DNA of 64,000 nt from Alphaproteobacteria bacterium. GTDB taxonomy: Bacteria > Pseudomonadota > Alphaproteobacteria > Caulobacterales > Parvularculaceae. The notes beneath the pieces were generated by a model that did not search any database, was not told the DNA's origin, and was given only the letters and a program-made list of their open reading frames with translations. Position 1 is the first letter of the stretch. Every line of letters begins with the position of its first letter. Made by a program: the position numbers and the translations under genes. The DNA lies in assembly GCA_016125425.1 (NCBI GenBank), contig WGLT01000012.1:1-64000 (forward strand), in the 5' to 3' direction. Positions 1-9,003 of this stretch are shown here, one piece after another.

Positions 1-269
1 CGTCCGTCGCCGTAAATCTCCATCACGACGACATCCTCCCGGATGAGGGCGGCGATCGCGGGTTTCAGGAGCCGTCGCTGCAGGCGGCAGGGCGGGTGAT
101 TGGCGCTGGGGCCGATGATGAACAGGGTCTTTCTCGGCGAAAACCGCTTGGGCTCGGCCGATTTCAGACTCTCTCCGATCCTTGGCAAGAGCGAGGCGCG
201 TCCGAAGAGGAAGGGCAGGACCCCGCCGATCACGAGACACGAAGCGATGAACAGGAATGTGAGACCCAT
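1..269 (-). CDS. Partial DUF4174-like protein, cut by window edge
   Basis: The frame opens at an ATG at 269 on the minus strand and runs off the left edge without a stop, giving 89 complete codons. A hydrophobic segment at residues 2-20 could be a signal peptide or membrane anchor. It is followed by a basic linker, a beta-strand-like stretch (KTLFIIGPSANHP), a basic helix, and a second strand (DVVVMEIYGDG). The strand-helix-strand order recalls the start of DUF4174 proteins, a thioredoxin-like periplasmic family of unknown function. The match is from memory and only the N-terminal part is visible. It lies 96 bases downstream of, and in the same direction as, the transporter gene next to it. 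Confidence 0.5.
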   Translation of the reverse strand, partial: MGLTFLFIASCLVIGGVLPFLFGRASLLPRIGESLKSAEPKRFSPRKTLFIIGPSANHPPCRLQRRLLKPAIAALIREDVVVMEIYGDG

Positions 270-365
270 ATTGGTATCTTGTATCGTATTGGGCTTGCTG
301 CGCCGTTAAGGCTGCTCAAAGCAAGCAAGGACCGTGCTAGGACCCAGCGCTCCGCCGCGCCGCCG

Positions 366-1742
366 TCAAGCATCCGTTAACCAATCCTCGCGCAGCGGCT
401 CGGTCCGCGTCAATCGCGGGTTTTCTTCACACGCAGCGGTTCCGGCGATCGCCTCGTCATAGAGACCCGCCGGCAGGGCGTAATGGCGCCGAACCATGTA
501 AAGGACCAGCGCGGCGAGAAGCGCCGCGATTACGGCGAACGCCACATCGGCGTTGAGCGGCGTTTGCGTGACGGCCAGCACCGACAGGGAGCCCGCCATG
601 GCGCCGGCCGCATTCGCCATATTGCCGGCGGCCATAATGCGCGAGCGCTCGCGCGGCGGCGCGCGCCGCTGCATCGCCGCCTGCAAGGGGGCGACGTATA
701 GGCCCATCGCGGCCGCGCACAGTCCGAAGCAGAAAGCGAGGGCGCGGCCCGCCGCGCTCGCCGTCAAGACGCCGATTGAGCCGTCGCCGGCGGCGCCGGC
801 TGCGTCCGTCAGCGCCCAGATCGCGAGGGCGGATATCGCGGCGACGCCGGCGCCGAGAGCGGAGAATCCAAGCCCGCTTCTGCCTTTCGACAAGCTTGCC
901 GCGAAGAGCGCGCCGATCCCGACTCCGATCGCGACGACCCCCATGATCGCGGTCGCAAGCGCCGCGTCGCCATGCAAAGAGGAGCGCGCATAGAGAGGGG
1001 CGAGCACGGTGATCATGGTTGAAATGTAGAAGAAGAAGGCGGTTCCGAGCATCGGCCGGACGACGCCCGGCGCGGAGAAGGCGAAACCGATCACGCGCGC
1101 CGCCTGGCGGGGCGCGTTCCAGTCGAGCTCGATGTCCGGCGCGTCGGCCGGCGCGCGCGGGGCCTTGAGGGCGGCGAGCCAGCCTGCGATCGCCGCGCAG
1201 AGCAGGACGGCTGCGATCTTGAGCCGCCCGCCAGGCGCGGCGATGACGAGGCCGCCGACGAAAAGACCGAGCACGATGGAGACATAGAGGCCGGCGTTGC
1301 ACAGTCCGTTGCCGCGCACGAGTTCGTCAGCGCCCAGATATTTCGGCATGGCGCCGAAGCGGGCCGGACTGAAAAAGGCGGATAGCGCCGCCAGCGCGAA
1401 CAGGACTGCAATCAGGATTGGGACGGAGTTCAGATAAAAGCCGACGCCGGCGGCCAGCATCATGACCAATTCGCCGAATTTGATCCGCCTGAAGAGCATA
1501 GAGGTTTCATATTTTTCGGCGACCTGCCCCGAAATCGAGGAGAACAGCAGCATGGAGACAGAGAAGAGAGAGCCGACGACAGGCACCGCCCAGTCGGCGC
1601 CGGCGCGCTGGTCCGCGCCGATCGCGCCGAAGGCGATGCCGACGATGAGCGCCTGACGCATGACATTGTCCGCGAAGGCGCCGAAGGAGAGCGCGGACCA
1701 CATCGGCCAGAATCTCGTCTGGAGAACAAGCGGTCGCTTCAT
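366..1742 (-). CDS. MFS transporter, LplT-like
   Basis: This 458-residue protein has about 12 hydrophobic segments and is an inner-membrane major facilitator superfamily transporter. The opening FGAFADNVMRQALIVG and the stretch FFSPARFGAMPKYLGAD followed by LVRGNGLCNAG resemble LplT and the transport domain of Aas. Those proteins flip lysophospholipids across the inner membrane so they can be re-acylated. The substrate here is inferred; no acyltransferase domain is fused and none is adjacent. No clear Shine-Dalgarno precedes the ATG at 1742, but the protein starts in a family-typical way. It diverges from uppP across a 265-base gap in which I see no further gene. Confidence 0.75.
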   Translation of the reverse strand: MKRPLVLQTRFWPMWSALSFGAFADNVMRQALIVGIAFGAIGADQRAGADWAVPVVGSLFSVSMLLFSSISGQVAEKYETSMLFRRIKFGELVMMLAAGVGFYLNSVPILIAVLFALAALSAFFSPARFGAMPKYLGADELVRGNGLCNAGLYVSIVLGLFVGGLVIAAPGGRLKIAAVLLCAAIAGWLAALKAPRAPADAPDIELDWNAPRQAARVIGFAFSAPGVVRPMLGTAFFFYISTMITVLAPLYARSSLHGDAALATAIMGVVAIGVGIGALFAASLSKGRSGLGFSALGAGVAAISALAIWALTDAAGAAGDGSIGVLTASAAGRALAFCFGLCAAAMGLYVAPLQAAMQRRAPPRERSRIMAAGNMANAAGAMAGSLSVLAVTQTPLNADVAFAVIAALLAALVLYMVRRHYALPAGLYDEAIAGTAACEENPRLTRTEPLREDWLTDA

Positions 1743-2007
1743 GCCGCCCGACCGCCGGCTTCGGCGGTTTTCGCCGCCGCGCCGTCTAGAATATGTCCGA
1801 AGGCCGCCATTGAATAACCGGATTGCGGGATTTTGAAGGGAAGCCTAGGCGCCCCTGCGGCGGGCCGCAAGGTCAGGCGGGGACATGCGGCTGCGAATTT
1901 CCGGTGGTTCTCATCTTGCAAAGCAGACTAGAGAGGTTTGACGACGCGACTTTCGGATTCCGCCCGCCCGCCGACCGCCTTCAATCTCCGTTTGCCGAGC
2001 CCCATCG

Positions 2008-2820
2008 ATGCTTTTTTCCATCTTCCTTGTCATTCTGCTAGGCTTCATTGAGGGCCTCACCGAATTTCTGCCGGTGTCGTCGACCGCGCATTTGCTGATC
2101 GGCGAACAAGTTCTCGGATTTCACCCGCCGGGGGAAGTCTTTCCGATCGTCATCCAGTTCGGCGCGATCCTCGCGGTGGTCGTCGCCTATTGGCGCAAAT
2201 TCTGGGACGTCACGGTCGGTTTGCCGACAAAGGCGGAGGCTCGCCAGTTCGCGCTCGGGGTTTTCGTCGCTTTTCTTCCGGCGGCGGTCGCGGGTCTGGC
2301 GTTGCACGGCTTCATCAAGGACGTTCTGTTCGACCCATCCGTCTCGCTGATTGTGATCGCGGTCGCGCTCATCGTCGGAGGCGTCTTGATCCTGGTTCTC
2401 GAGCGGATCGCGCCCGCGCCGGCTTACAAGGACGGCGACCATCTGCCGCTCTGGAAATGTTTCCAGATCGGCCTTTGCCAGTGCCTGGCGCTGGTGCCGG
2501 GCGTGTCGCGCTCGGGCGCGACGATTCTCGGCGGCATGCTTCTCGGCGTCGAGCGCAAAGCCGGCGCGGCGTTCACTTTCTATCTCGCCGTGCCGACGAT
2601 GCTCGCTGCGACCGTTTACGACCTTTACAAGAACCGCGCGCTTCTCACCGCGGATGCGACGCTCGACATTGCGATCGGATTCATTGTTTCCTTCATCGTC
2701 GCCTATGTCGTGGTCAAAACCTTTATTGCGTTCATAGGCCGCTACGGATTGCAGCCTTTCGGCTGGTACCGGATTGCGGCGGGGCTCGCCCTGTTGGGCT
2801 ATATTGCGCTCGGTCGCTGA
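2008..2820 (+). CDS. uppP: Undecaprenyl-diphosphatase UppP (BacA)
   Basis: Integral membrane enzyme that removes the terminal phosphate of undecaprenyl diphosphate, so the lipid carrier of peptidoglycan and O-antigen synthesis can be recycled. At 270 residues it has the usual family length. Both signature regions are present: the glutamate-rich N-terminal motif GFIEGLTEFLPVSSTAHL (about residues 12-29) and PGVSRSGATI (about residues 165-174), which carries the catalytic serine and arginine. It stands alone on the plus strand, diverging from the LplT-like transporter. Its overexpression in other bacteria gives bacitracin tolerance, hence the synonym bacA. Confidence 0.95.
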   Translation: MLFSIFLVILLGFIEGLTEFLPVSSTAHLLIGEQVLGFHPPGEVFPIVIQFGAILAVVVAYWRKFWDVTVGLPTKAEARQFALGVFVAFLPAAVAGLALHGFIKDVLFDPSVSLIVIAVALIVGGVLILVLERIAPAPAYKDGDHLPLWKCFQIGLCQCLALVPGVSRSGATILGGMLLGVERKAGAAFTFYLAVPTMLAATVYDLYKNRALLTADATLDIAIGFIVSFIVAYVVVKTFIAFIGRYGLQPFGWYRIAAGLALLGYIALGR

Positions 2821-2899
2821 GCAGGCGGCGGGACTTGGCCGCGGCGATCGGCTAGTCTCGAACGGTCAGCGATTGTCGGCCGGCTGAAGGAGGGGCGAG

Positions 2900-3823
2900 A
2901 TGAAACTTCCGGTTCTCAAGGCCTTTGCGGCGACCCTGGCCTATGCGGGCTCGAACGCGGCGCACCTGCTGAAGGCGCTCTGGCTGCCGGTCCTGGGCCT
3001 TGTCGCCGCCCAGCTCTATGTGATGCCGAAACTGTTTACGCAGATGGGCGCGCTCCTCGAGCTCGGACATGGCGCGCGTCCGGAAGAAGTCTTCGCGGCG
3101 ATGGGCCCTGTTTTCGGCGCGATCGCCCTGATGTTCCTCGCCTCGGCGATATTCCAGCCGATGATCGTGGTCGCAGCGCTTCGCAAGCTGATCCGCGGCG
3201 ACGATTTGCGTCTTCCGTTCTATTTCAATTATTCGGGCGCCGAACTGCGCGTCCTCGGCGCCTATATCCTGAAATCGCTGATGATCCTGCTGATTTCTAT
3301 TGTGGGGCAGATCGCTTTCGCGGTCATCGGCGCGCTTTTCCGCGTCTTGGTCCCGAAGGCCGCTTTGCTCGTGCCCGCCTTTGGGCGCGCCGTCGTCAAT
3401 GTTGTCATTATCTGGTTCCAACTTCGCCTTTGCGTTCTGTATCCAGCGGCGGTCGGGAGCGAGACGCTGGGTTTCGGTCAGGCCTGGGGGGCGACGAAAG
3501 GCAATGTCTGGAGGCTTCTCTTTTACTGGGTGTTGATCGGCGTCGCCCTGTTTTTCTTTCTACTGATCGCCTCCATTCCGGGGTGGGCCGGTTTCGCGCC
3601 GGTGATTTCAGCGATCGCGCATGGCGCCGCCGCCGCCCACAATCCAGCGGCTGAGCTTGAGGCCGCGAAAACTTTGATGGCCGCTTTTGCAAAAGTCTTG
3701 GATCCGAGCGGACCGCATTTTATCGGCGTGGCGGTCGCCCTCTATCTGATGACGCTGACGAGCGCGGCTTTCAACTATGTCTCCAGCGGCGTCGCCTACC
3801 GGTTTATCGCCGAGGGGGAATAA
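2900..3823 (+). CDS. Multi-pass membrane protein of unknown function
   Basis: A 307-residue protein with an excellent Shine-Dalgarno (AAGGAGGGG) ahead of the ATG. It shows about six hydrophobic stretches, beginning around residues 27-45, 75-95, 120-145, 165-180, 205-230 and 270-290. The C-terminal part contains a long alanine-rich amphipathic region between the last two segments. There is no nucleotide-binding, catalytic or transporter motif that I recognise. The overall plan, with a hydrophilic N-terminus and a repeating pattern of paired helices, recalls the uncharacterised glycerophosphoryl-diester or DUF975-like membrane proteins, but I cannot assign it. It follows uppP by 79 bases on the same strand and may share its transcript. 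Confidence 0.75.
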   Translation: MKLPVLKAFAATLAYAGSNAAHLLKALWLPVLGLVAAQLYVMPKLFTQMGALLELGHGARPEEVFAAMGPVFGAIALMFLASAIFQPMIVVAALRKLIRGDDLRLPFYFNYSGAELRVLGAYILKSLMILLISIVGQIAFAVIGALFRVLVPKAALLVPAFGRAVVNVVIIWFQLRLCVLYPAAVGSETLGFGQAWGATKGNVWRLLFYWVLIGVALFFFLLIASIPGWAGFAPVISAIAHGAAAAHNPAAELEAAKTLMAAFAKVLDPSGPHFIGVAVALYLMTLTSAAFNYVSSGVAYRFIAEGE

Positions 3824-3926
3824 CGTTTTCGAGAATCCGCCGCGATTGCGTCGCGGATCGGCCGTTTTCGCCGGCGATAAACGCGGCTAAAGACGCAAGA
3901 GAGTTCGGCGGAAGGACCAGCAGACA

Positions 3927-4913
3927 ATGTCGGGCGATAATGTGACGGCGGCGGGCGTCAGGGCCGCCGCCGCGCGGCTGAAGGGCGAAGCGGTTCTGAC
4001 GCCCCTTCTTGAAAGCGACATGCTCAATGAGCGCGTCGGCGGGCGCATTTTGATGAAGGCCGAAATCCTTCAGCATTGCGGTTCGTTCAAATTTCGCGGC
4101 GCCTATAACCGGATTTCGCAGCTCGATGATGCGCAGAAGCGCCGCGGCGTGATCGCGTGGTCGTCTGGCAACCACGCGCAAGGCGTCGCCCGCGCGGCGC
4201 GGATTTTCGGCGCGCCTGCAACCATCGTCATGCCCGCTGACGCGCCGTCGCTCAAAGCCGAAAAGGTTCGCTATTACGGCGCCGAGATCATCACTTATGA
4301 TCGTTACAAGGACGACCGCGAAGCGATCGCGCGGCCGATTGCGGAAGAGCGCGGCCTCGCGCTCGTTCCGTCTTACGATCATGTCGACGTTATCGAAGGG
4401 CAGGGAACGGTCGCGCTGGAGGCGGCCGAGCAGGCCGCGGCGCTTGGCGCGAAAATCGATGCTTTCGTGGTCTGTTGCGGCGGAGGCGGGCTGACCGCCG
4501 GTTGCGCCACGATCCTCGAGGAGGTCTCGCCGAACACCGAAGTCTTCATCGCCGAGCCGGAAGGCTATGACGAAACCTGGGCCTCGATCAAAGCGGGCGC
4601 ACGGCTGACCGCCGATGTGACGCGCCGGACGATTTGCGATGCGCTCGCAACGCCTGCGCCCGGAGCGCTCACTTTCCCCATATTGAAGCGGCTGGTGCGG
4701 GGCGGGGCTTGCGTCACGGACGAGGAGGCCGCCGCCGCCATGGCCTATGCGTTCAAATATCTGAAACTGGTGCTCGAGCCCGGCGGCGCGGTCGCGCTGG
4801 CGGCGGTGCTGTCGGGGAAAATTCCCGCCCGGGGCCGGACCGTCGTCGTCACATTGTCGGGAGGCAATGTTGATCCGCCGCTATTCGCTACAATTTTAAA
4901 GCAGTTCGGTTGA
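3927..4913 (+). CDS. Threonine/serine dehydratase (PLP fold type II)
   Basis: A 328-residue pyridoxal-phosphate enzyme of the serine/threonine dehydratase family. The Schiff-base lysine lies in SFKFRGAYN (about residue 53). The phosphate-binding glycine loop is CCGGGGLTAG (about residues 185-194), and a second cofactor contact is SGGNVDP near the C-terminus. There is no ACT regulatory domain, so it is the short catabolic or racemase-like form rather than the isoleucine-regulated biosynthetic IlvA. Likely reactions are L-threonine to 2-oxobutyrate and L-serine to pyruvate; serine racemase activity cannot be excluded from sequence. GGAAGG lies 11 bases before the ATG. It stands 104 bases downstream of the membrane protein gene. 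Confidence 0.85.
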   Translation: MSGDNVTAAGVRAAAARLKGEAVLTPLLESDMLNERVGGRILMKAEILQHCGSFKFRGAYNRISQLDDAQKRRGVIAWSSGNHAQGVARAARIFGAPATIVMPADAPSLKAEKVRYYGAEIITYDRYKDDREAIARPIAEERGLALVPSYDHVDVIEGQGTVALEAAEQAAALGAKIDAFVVCCGGGGLTAGCATILEEVSPNTEVFIAEPEGYDETWASIKAGARLTADVTRRTICDALATPAPGALTFPILKRLVRGGACVTDEEAAAAMAYAFKYLKLVLEPGGAVALAAVLSGKIPARGRTVVVTLSGGNVDPPLFATILKQFG

Positions 4914-4927
4914 GTAGCTCTGGTATA

Positions 4928-4950
4928 TCAATGGCTTGGAGCGCCATTGA
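4928..4950. promoter_or_regulatory. Inverted repeat in AT-rich spacer before DUF1150 gene
   Basis: TCAATGGC and GCCATTGA form an 8-base inverted repeat around a 7-base centre, just after the dehydratase stop. The next 30 bases are unusually AT-rich for this genome (GTTATATAATCTAC) and contain -10-like sequences. There is no run of T, so it does not look like an intrinsic terminator. It could be an operator or promoter element for the DUF1150 gene that starts 117 bases downstream. Confidence 0.3.
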
Positions 4951-5066
4951 AATGTTATATAATCTACTTAACTATCGCCTGACGAACGGAATGATCCAAT
5001 TCACCGTTTGCTAGTCAATCTGCGGCAGGCTGGGGAGCCGCGACCCGGAGTGGAGACGACGAGGCA

Positions 5067-5363
5067 ATGGCCGCACCGAAAGAAGTCCACGCAAACGCCG
5101 AAGAAAACACGCGCAAGATGAGCGCGCGCGAATTCGCTGAGCTTGGCGGTCGCAAGCTGGTCTATGTCCGCGCTGTCGTCGCGCGCGACGTGATGAGCGA
5201 GCTTGTCGACGAGGACGGCGATCTCGTGATCGAGGTGCCGGAAGACGCCACGCTCTATTCGGTGCATTCGGCGGACGGCGAGCGGATCGCGCTTGTCGGC
5301 GACCGCGACCTGGCGTTTGCGGCGGCGCGCCAGCACGAAATGAATCCCGTGAGCGTGCACTAG
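5067..5363 (+). CDS. DUF1150 family protein
   Basis: A small soluble 98-residue protein with the DUF1150 pattern: an N-terminal helix EFAELGGRKLVYVR, then a strand pair around VIEVPEDATLYSVHSADGE, and the closing DRDLAFAAARQHEM. The family is restricted mainly to alphaproteobacteria and in many of them sits beside a small heat-shock protein gene, which suggests a stress or proteostasis role. No Hsp20 gene is adjacent here. Function remains unknown. It converges with ptsN across 56 bases. Confidence 0.85.
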   Translation: MAAPKEVHANAEENTRKMSAREFAELGGRKLVYVRAVVARDVMSELVDEDGDLVIEVPEDATLYSVHSADGERIALVGDRDLAFAAARQHEMNPVSVH

Positions 5364-5419
5364 GCGCGCCCGCGCTTTTTCTCCTGAAGCTCCAAAGAAT
5401 GACGGTCCGCCGAGGAACG

Positions 5420-5884
5420 TTACGCGGCGTGAGGCCGGCCGGCGTCAACGGCGATGGCGAAAAGCGCCTCGGCGGTGTCGGCGCCTCTGAGAGCAGCCCG
5501 CGCTTCCTCGTCGCGCATCAGGCGCGAGACGCGGGCGAGCGCTTTCAAATGCGCCGCAGTCGCGTTCGCCGGCGCGAGCAGCACGAAGATGAGGTCGACG
5601 GGCTGATCGTCCACGGCGTCGAAATCGATCGGCGTTTCGAGGCGTGCGAGCAGGCCGAAGACGCGCGACAGGCCTTCGAGCTTGCCGTGCGGAATTGCGA
5701 CGCCCTTGCCGACGCCGGTCGAGCCCAGTTGCTCGCGCGCCAGCAGGGTCTCGCGGATGACGTCAGCCGGCGCGCCGACAATCGGCGCCGCGCGTTCGGC
5801 GATCATCTCGATCGCTTCGCGTTTGCACCGGGCCTTCAGATTGGGGATGACGCTTTCAGCGCTTAAGAGATCTTCCAGTCCCAT
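5420..5884 (-). CDS. ptsN: Nitrogen PTS protein EIIA-Ntr
   Basis: EIIA component of the regulatory nitrogen phosphotransferase system. It accepts a phosphoryl group from NPr and in other bacteria modulates potassium uptake, stress responses and sigma-54-linked processes. The phosphorylated histidine lies in VAIPHGK (about residue 66), with the family core TGVGKGVAIPHG and a C-terminal DLIFVLLAP strand. The length (154 residues) is standard. The open frame begins with GTG immediately followed by ATG; I chose the ATG, and neither has a strong Shine-Dalgarno. It is the last gene of the rpoN-hpf-ptsN run, an arrangement conserved across proteobacteria. Confidence 0.93.
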   Translation of the reverse strand: MGLEDLLSAESVIPNLKARCKREAIEMIAERAAPIVGAPADVIRETLLAREQLGSTGVGKGVAIPHGKLEGLSRVFGLLARLETPIDFDAVDDQPVDLIFVLLAPANATAAHLKALARVSRLMRDEEARAALRGADTAEALFAIAVDAGRPHAA

Positions 5885-5969
5885 CACGACAAAACACCAA
5901 ACGCTCTTTACGCTGTTCCTGCTGGGTTCTTGACCCTAACCGAACGGCCTTGCCAGAACCTTGCCGCTC

Positions 5970-6548
5970 TTAGGGCGCCGGATCGATCCAGCCTATATGG
6001 CCGTCGCGCCGACGGTAAACAACATTTAACCTTCCATGGGCCGCGTTCTTGAACACGATCGCGTGGCTTTCAGCAAGGTCTAATTCGATGACCGCCTCGC
6101 CGACCGTCATTTCCCGCATTGCGGTAGTCTTTTCTGCAACAACAACCGGAGCGGGATTCGGCTCATCTGTCGAGGCTTCGTCTTCATCCTCGGGTAGCGG
6201 CGCGAGCAGATAATAGGAGGCCGTCTCGGCGGGGATGGCCGCCCTGCCGTTGAGGTGATGGTTTTTGAGCCTGCGCTTATAGCGCCGCACCCGCTTTTCG
6301 AGCTTTTCGAGAGCGTCCTCGAAAGCCGAATAGGCCTCCCCGGCCTGGCCGTGGGCGGCGAGAAAGACTCCGGAATCGAGATGGGCGGTGATCTCGCATT
6401 CGATCAGATGGCGCTCTTTGGAGAAAATCACCGAAGCGTCCGCGCCGCGGCCGAAATATTTGTTGACGCCTTCGGTCAGCCGTTCGCTCACATGGGTCTG
6501 GAGCGCTTCCCCGAGATCCATATTCTTGCCGGTGAGCTGTATGTCCAT
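5970..6548 (-). CDS. hpf: Ribosome hibernation-promoting factor, long form
   Basis: The long form binds the 30S decoding centre with its N-terminal S30AE domain (about residues 1-100) and dimerises ribosomes through a C-terminal domain (about residues 130-190, ending in GRLNVVYRRRDGHIGWIDP). The longest frame would start 60 bases earlier. I chose the ATG at 6548 because GGAGGA sits just upstream and the protein then begins MDIQLTGKNMDLGEAL, as family members do. An acidic linker around residues 115-140 joins the domains. The gene lies between rpoN and ptsN, in the usual proteobacterial order. Confidence 0.93.
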   Translation of the reverse strand: MDIQLTGKNMDLGEALQTHVSERLTEGVNKYFGRGADASVIFSKERHLIECEITAHLDSGVFLAAHGQAGEAYSAFEDALEKLEKRVRRYKRRLKNHHLNGRAAIPAETASYYLLAPLPEDEDEASTDEPNPAPVVVAEKTTAMREMTVGEAVIELDLAESHAIVFKNAAHGRLNVVYRRRDGHIGWIDPAP

Positions 6549-6637
6549 TGATCCTCCGCGAAATTTGGCGGGGAGCGGTCGCGCCGCGCCCCGCTCGGCT
6601 CTCATCATATCGTCCCCCGGGCCCCGGATTAAAGGGG

Positions 6638-8131
6638 CTAAATCGCGGTCCGAAGCGCCTGACGCCGGCGCTGCACCGACGAAGGGATATTCAGGGTTTC
6701 GCGGTATTTCGCGACCGTGCGGCGGGCGATGTCGACGCCGTCGGCCCGAAGGATTTCGACGATCTTGTCGTCGGAAAGAACGTTTTCGGGGTCCTCTTGC
6801 GCGACGAGTTCGCGGATGCGATGGCGCACGGCTTCGGCCGAATGCGCTTCGCCGCCCTCGCTCGATGCGATCGCCGCGGTGAAAAAATATTTCAGTTCGA
6901 ACAGACCGCGCGGCGTCGCCATATATTTGTTTGAAGTGACGCGGCTCACCGTCGACTCGTGCATCGAGATCGCGTCGGCGACGGCGCGCAGATTCAGCGG
7001 GCGCAGATGCTTGACGCCATAGACGAGGAAGGCGTCCTGCTGGCGGACAATCTCCGTCGCCACTTTCAGGATCGTGCGCGCGCGCTGGTCAAGGCTCTTG
7101 GCGAGCCAGTTCGCATTCGCGAACTGCTCATTGAGAAACACCTTGTCCTGATCGCGGCTGCTTGCGTTCGAGATTTCCGCGTAATAGCGCTGGTTGACGA
7201 GAATGCGCGGCATGGTGTCATTGTTGAGTTCTATTTTCCAGCCGCCGTCAGGCGCCTTCCTGACAAAAACGTCGGGCTCGACGACCTGCACATGCTCCGA
7301 ACCGTAGGCGTAGCCGGGCTTGGGCGTCAGCGAGCGCACTTCGGCGACCATGTCGCGAACGTCCTCTTCGTCCGAGCCCGTAGCTTTCATCAGACCTTTC
7401 AAATCGCCTTTCGCCAGCAATTCAATGTTGTCGATGAAGCGCGCCATTGCGGGATCATAGCGATCGCGCTCGATAAGCTGCAGTTTCAGGCATTCCTTGA
7501 TGTCGCGCGCGCCGACGCCGCAAGGATCGAAGGTCTGAATGAGGCGAAGCGTCGATTCCACTTGCTGCTCGTCCGCGCCGAGGCGTTCTGCGACAGTCGA
7601 GACAGGTTCTCGCAGATAGCCCGCTTCGTCGATGAGATCGATCAAATAACCGCCGATGAAGCGTTGCTGGGGATCGCGCGTTGCGACGTGAAGCTGTTCG
7701 GCGAGATGTTCCCCCAGCGATATTTCTTTGGTCAACGTCGCGCCGAACTCGCGTTCGATATCGACCGATCCCTTGCCGGCGCCGACCGACGCCCATTCAT
7801 TGACGCGAAATTCGCCGCCCGCGTCGGACGGTTCGACCTCGGCGTCGAGCGCCTCCTCGGCCTTCGCGGCTGTCTGGTCGCTTGAAAGATCGAGCGCGGT
7901 TTCAGCGTCGCCGGTTGTTTGATCGTCGCGTTCGCGCGCCGCCTCGGCCGGCTCCGCCGCGTCGCCGCTCTCGGCCGCGCGCTCAAGAAACGGATTTTGC
8001 TCAAGCTGCTCTTCGACATAGGCCGACAGCTCGAGATTGGACAATTGCAGCAGTTTGATCGCCTGCTGCAGCTGCGGCGTCATGACGAGCTGTTGCGATT
8101 GCCGGAATTCGAGCTTCGGAGCTAACGCCAC
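6638..8131 (-). CDS. rpoN: RNA polymerase sigma-54 factor
   Basis: Sigma-54 directs RNA polymerase to -24/-12 promoters and needs an AAA+ activator to open DNA. At 497 residues it has all three regions. The glutamine- and leucine-rich activator-interacting region I is at residues 1-50 (QQLVMTPQLQQAIKLLQLS). An acidic region II spans about residues 50-110. The core-binding and DNA-binding region ends with the RpoN box ARRTVAKYRE, preceded by the helix-turn-helix around VADAISMHESTVSRVTSNK. It starts 21 bases after the lptB stop, in the conserved lptB-rpoN-hpf-ptsN order, so envelope assembly and nitrogen/stress control are probably co-transcribed. Confidence 0.96.
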   Translation of the reverse strand: MALAPKLEFRQSQQLVMTPQLQQAIKLLQLSNLELSAYVEEQLEQNPFLERAAESGDAAEPAEAARERDDQTTGDAETALDLSSDQTAAKAEEALDAEVEPSDAGGEFRVNEWASVGAGKGSVDIEREFGATLTKEISLGEHLAEQLHVATRDPQQRFIGGYLIDLIDEAGYLREPVSTVAERLGADEQQVESTLRLIQTFDPCGVGARDIKECLKLQLIERDRYDPAMARFIDNIELLAKGDLKGLMKATGSDEEDVRDMVAEVRSLTPKPGYAYGSEHVQVVEPDVFVRKAPDGGWKIELNNDTMPRILVNQRYYAEISNASSRDQDKVFLNEQFANANWLAKSLDQRARTILKVATEIVRQQDAFLVYGVKHLRPLNLRAVADAISMHESTVSRVTSNKYMATPRGLFELKYFFTAAIASSEGGEAHSAEAVRHRIRELVAQEDPENVLSDDKIVEILRADGVDIARRTVAKYRETLNIPSSVQRRRQALRTAI

Positions 8132-8152
8132 ACTGCCCCCTTCGCCTCTTGC

Positions 8153-8971
8153 CTACATCTGGAACCGGTCGCCGAGATAAACGCGCCGCACGTTTGAATC
8201 GTCGACAATCTCGTCCGGTTTGCCTTCGATCAGCACTTCGCCTTCGTGAATGATGTAGGCGCGATCGATGATGTCGAGCGTTTCGCGGACGTTATGATCG
8301 GTGATGAGCACGCCGAGCCCGCGCTCGCGCAGATGCGTGACGAGTTCGCGGATATCCGCAATGGCGAGCGGATCAATGCCGGCGAAGGGCTCGTCGAGCA
8401 GCATGAAAGCGGGACCGGTCGCCAGAGCGCGCGCGATTTCAACGCGGCGGCGCTCTCCGCCCGACAGAGCCAGGGCCGGCGCGTTGCGAATATGCGTGAT
8501 CGAGAATTCGTTCAGGAGATCGTCAATCAGCGCCTGCTGGCGATCCTTGTTCTTTTCAACAAGTTCGATCACCGCGCGGAGATTTTGCTCTACAGTCAGT
8601 CCACGGAATATAGACGCTTCCTGCGGCAGATAGCCGACGCCGAGGCGCGCGCGCTGATACATGGGCAGGCGTGTGACGTCATGACCGTCGAGCGTAATCT
8701 TTCCGGAATCGGCCGGAATGAGCCCGGTGATCATGTAAAAACAGGTCGTCTTGCCGGCGCCGTTCGGACCGAGCAGGCCCACGACCTCGCCGCGCCTCAG
8801 CCCCATCGAGACGCCGCGCACGACCGGCCGCCGCTTGAAAGTCTTAACGAGATTCTCGGCGAACAGGCCGCCCTGTCCCTCAACCACTTTGGGCTTGAGG
8901 GTCTTGGCCTGCGGCCGCGCCGCCGCCGGCGCCTCTTGGATGTCGGTCGATGGTGTCATCTCTTCGGACAT
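8153..8971 (-). CDS. lptB: LPS export ATPase LptB
   Basis: Cytoplasmic ATPase of the LptB2FGC complex, which extracts lipopolysaccharide from the inner membrane and pushes it along the periplasmic bridge. Walker A is GPNGAGKTT (about residues 69-77), the ABC signature is LSGGERRRVEIARAL, Walker B is FMLLDEPFAGIDP, and the switch histidine is in LITDHNV. An N-terminal extension of about 35 residues rich in Ala, Pro and Lys precedes the fold; such tails are common in alphaproteobacterial LptB. The permease genes lptF and lptG are not in the window. It follows lptA by 32 bases. Confidence 0.95.
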   Translation of the reverse strand: MSEEMTPSTDIQEAPAAARPQAKTLKPKVVEGQGGLFAENLVKTFKRRPVVRGVSMGLRRGEVVGLLGPNGAGKTTCFYMITGLIPADSGKITLDGHDVTRLPMYQRARLGVGYLPQEASIFRGLTVEQNLRAVIELVEKNKDRQQALIDDLLNEFSITHIRNAPALALSGGERRRVEIARALATGPAFMLLDEPFAGIDPLAIADIRELVTHLRERGLGVLITDHNVRETLDIIDRAYIIHEGEVLIEGKPDEIVDDSNVRRVYLGDRFQM

Positions 8972-9003
8972 TTAGAGACGCCTCTCTTTAACGATTGATG
9001 AAA

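Noticed and set aside
1739-1921. 60-codon minus-strand frame upstream of the LplT-like gene
   Set aside because: No family resemblance and it overlaps the likely divergent promoters.
6959-7885. 308-codon plus-strand frame opposite rpoN
   Set aside because: Open frames of this size on the opposite strand are expected in GC-rich DNA; the rpoN protein is complete and conserved on the minus strand.
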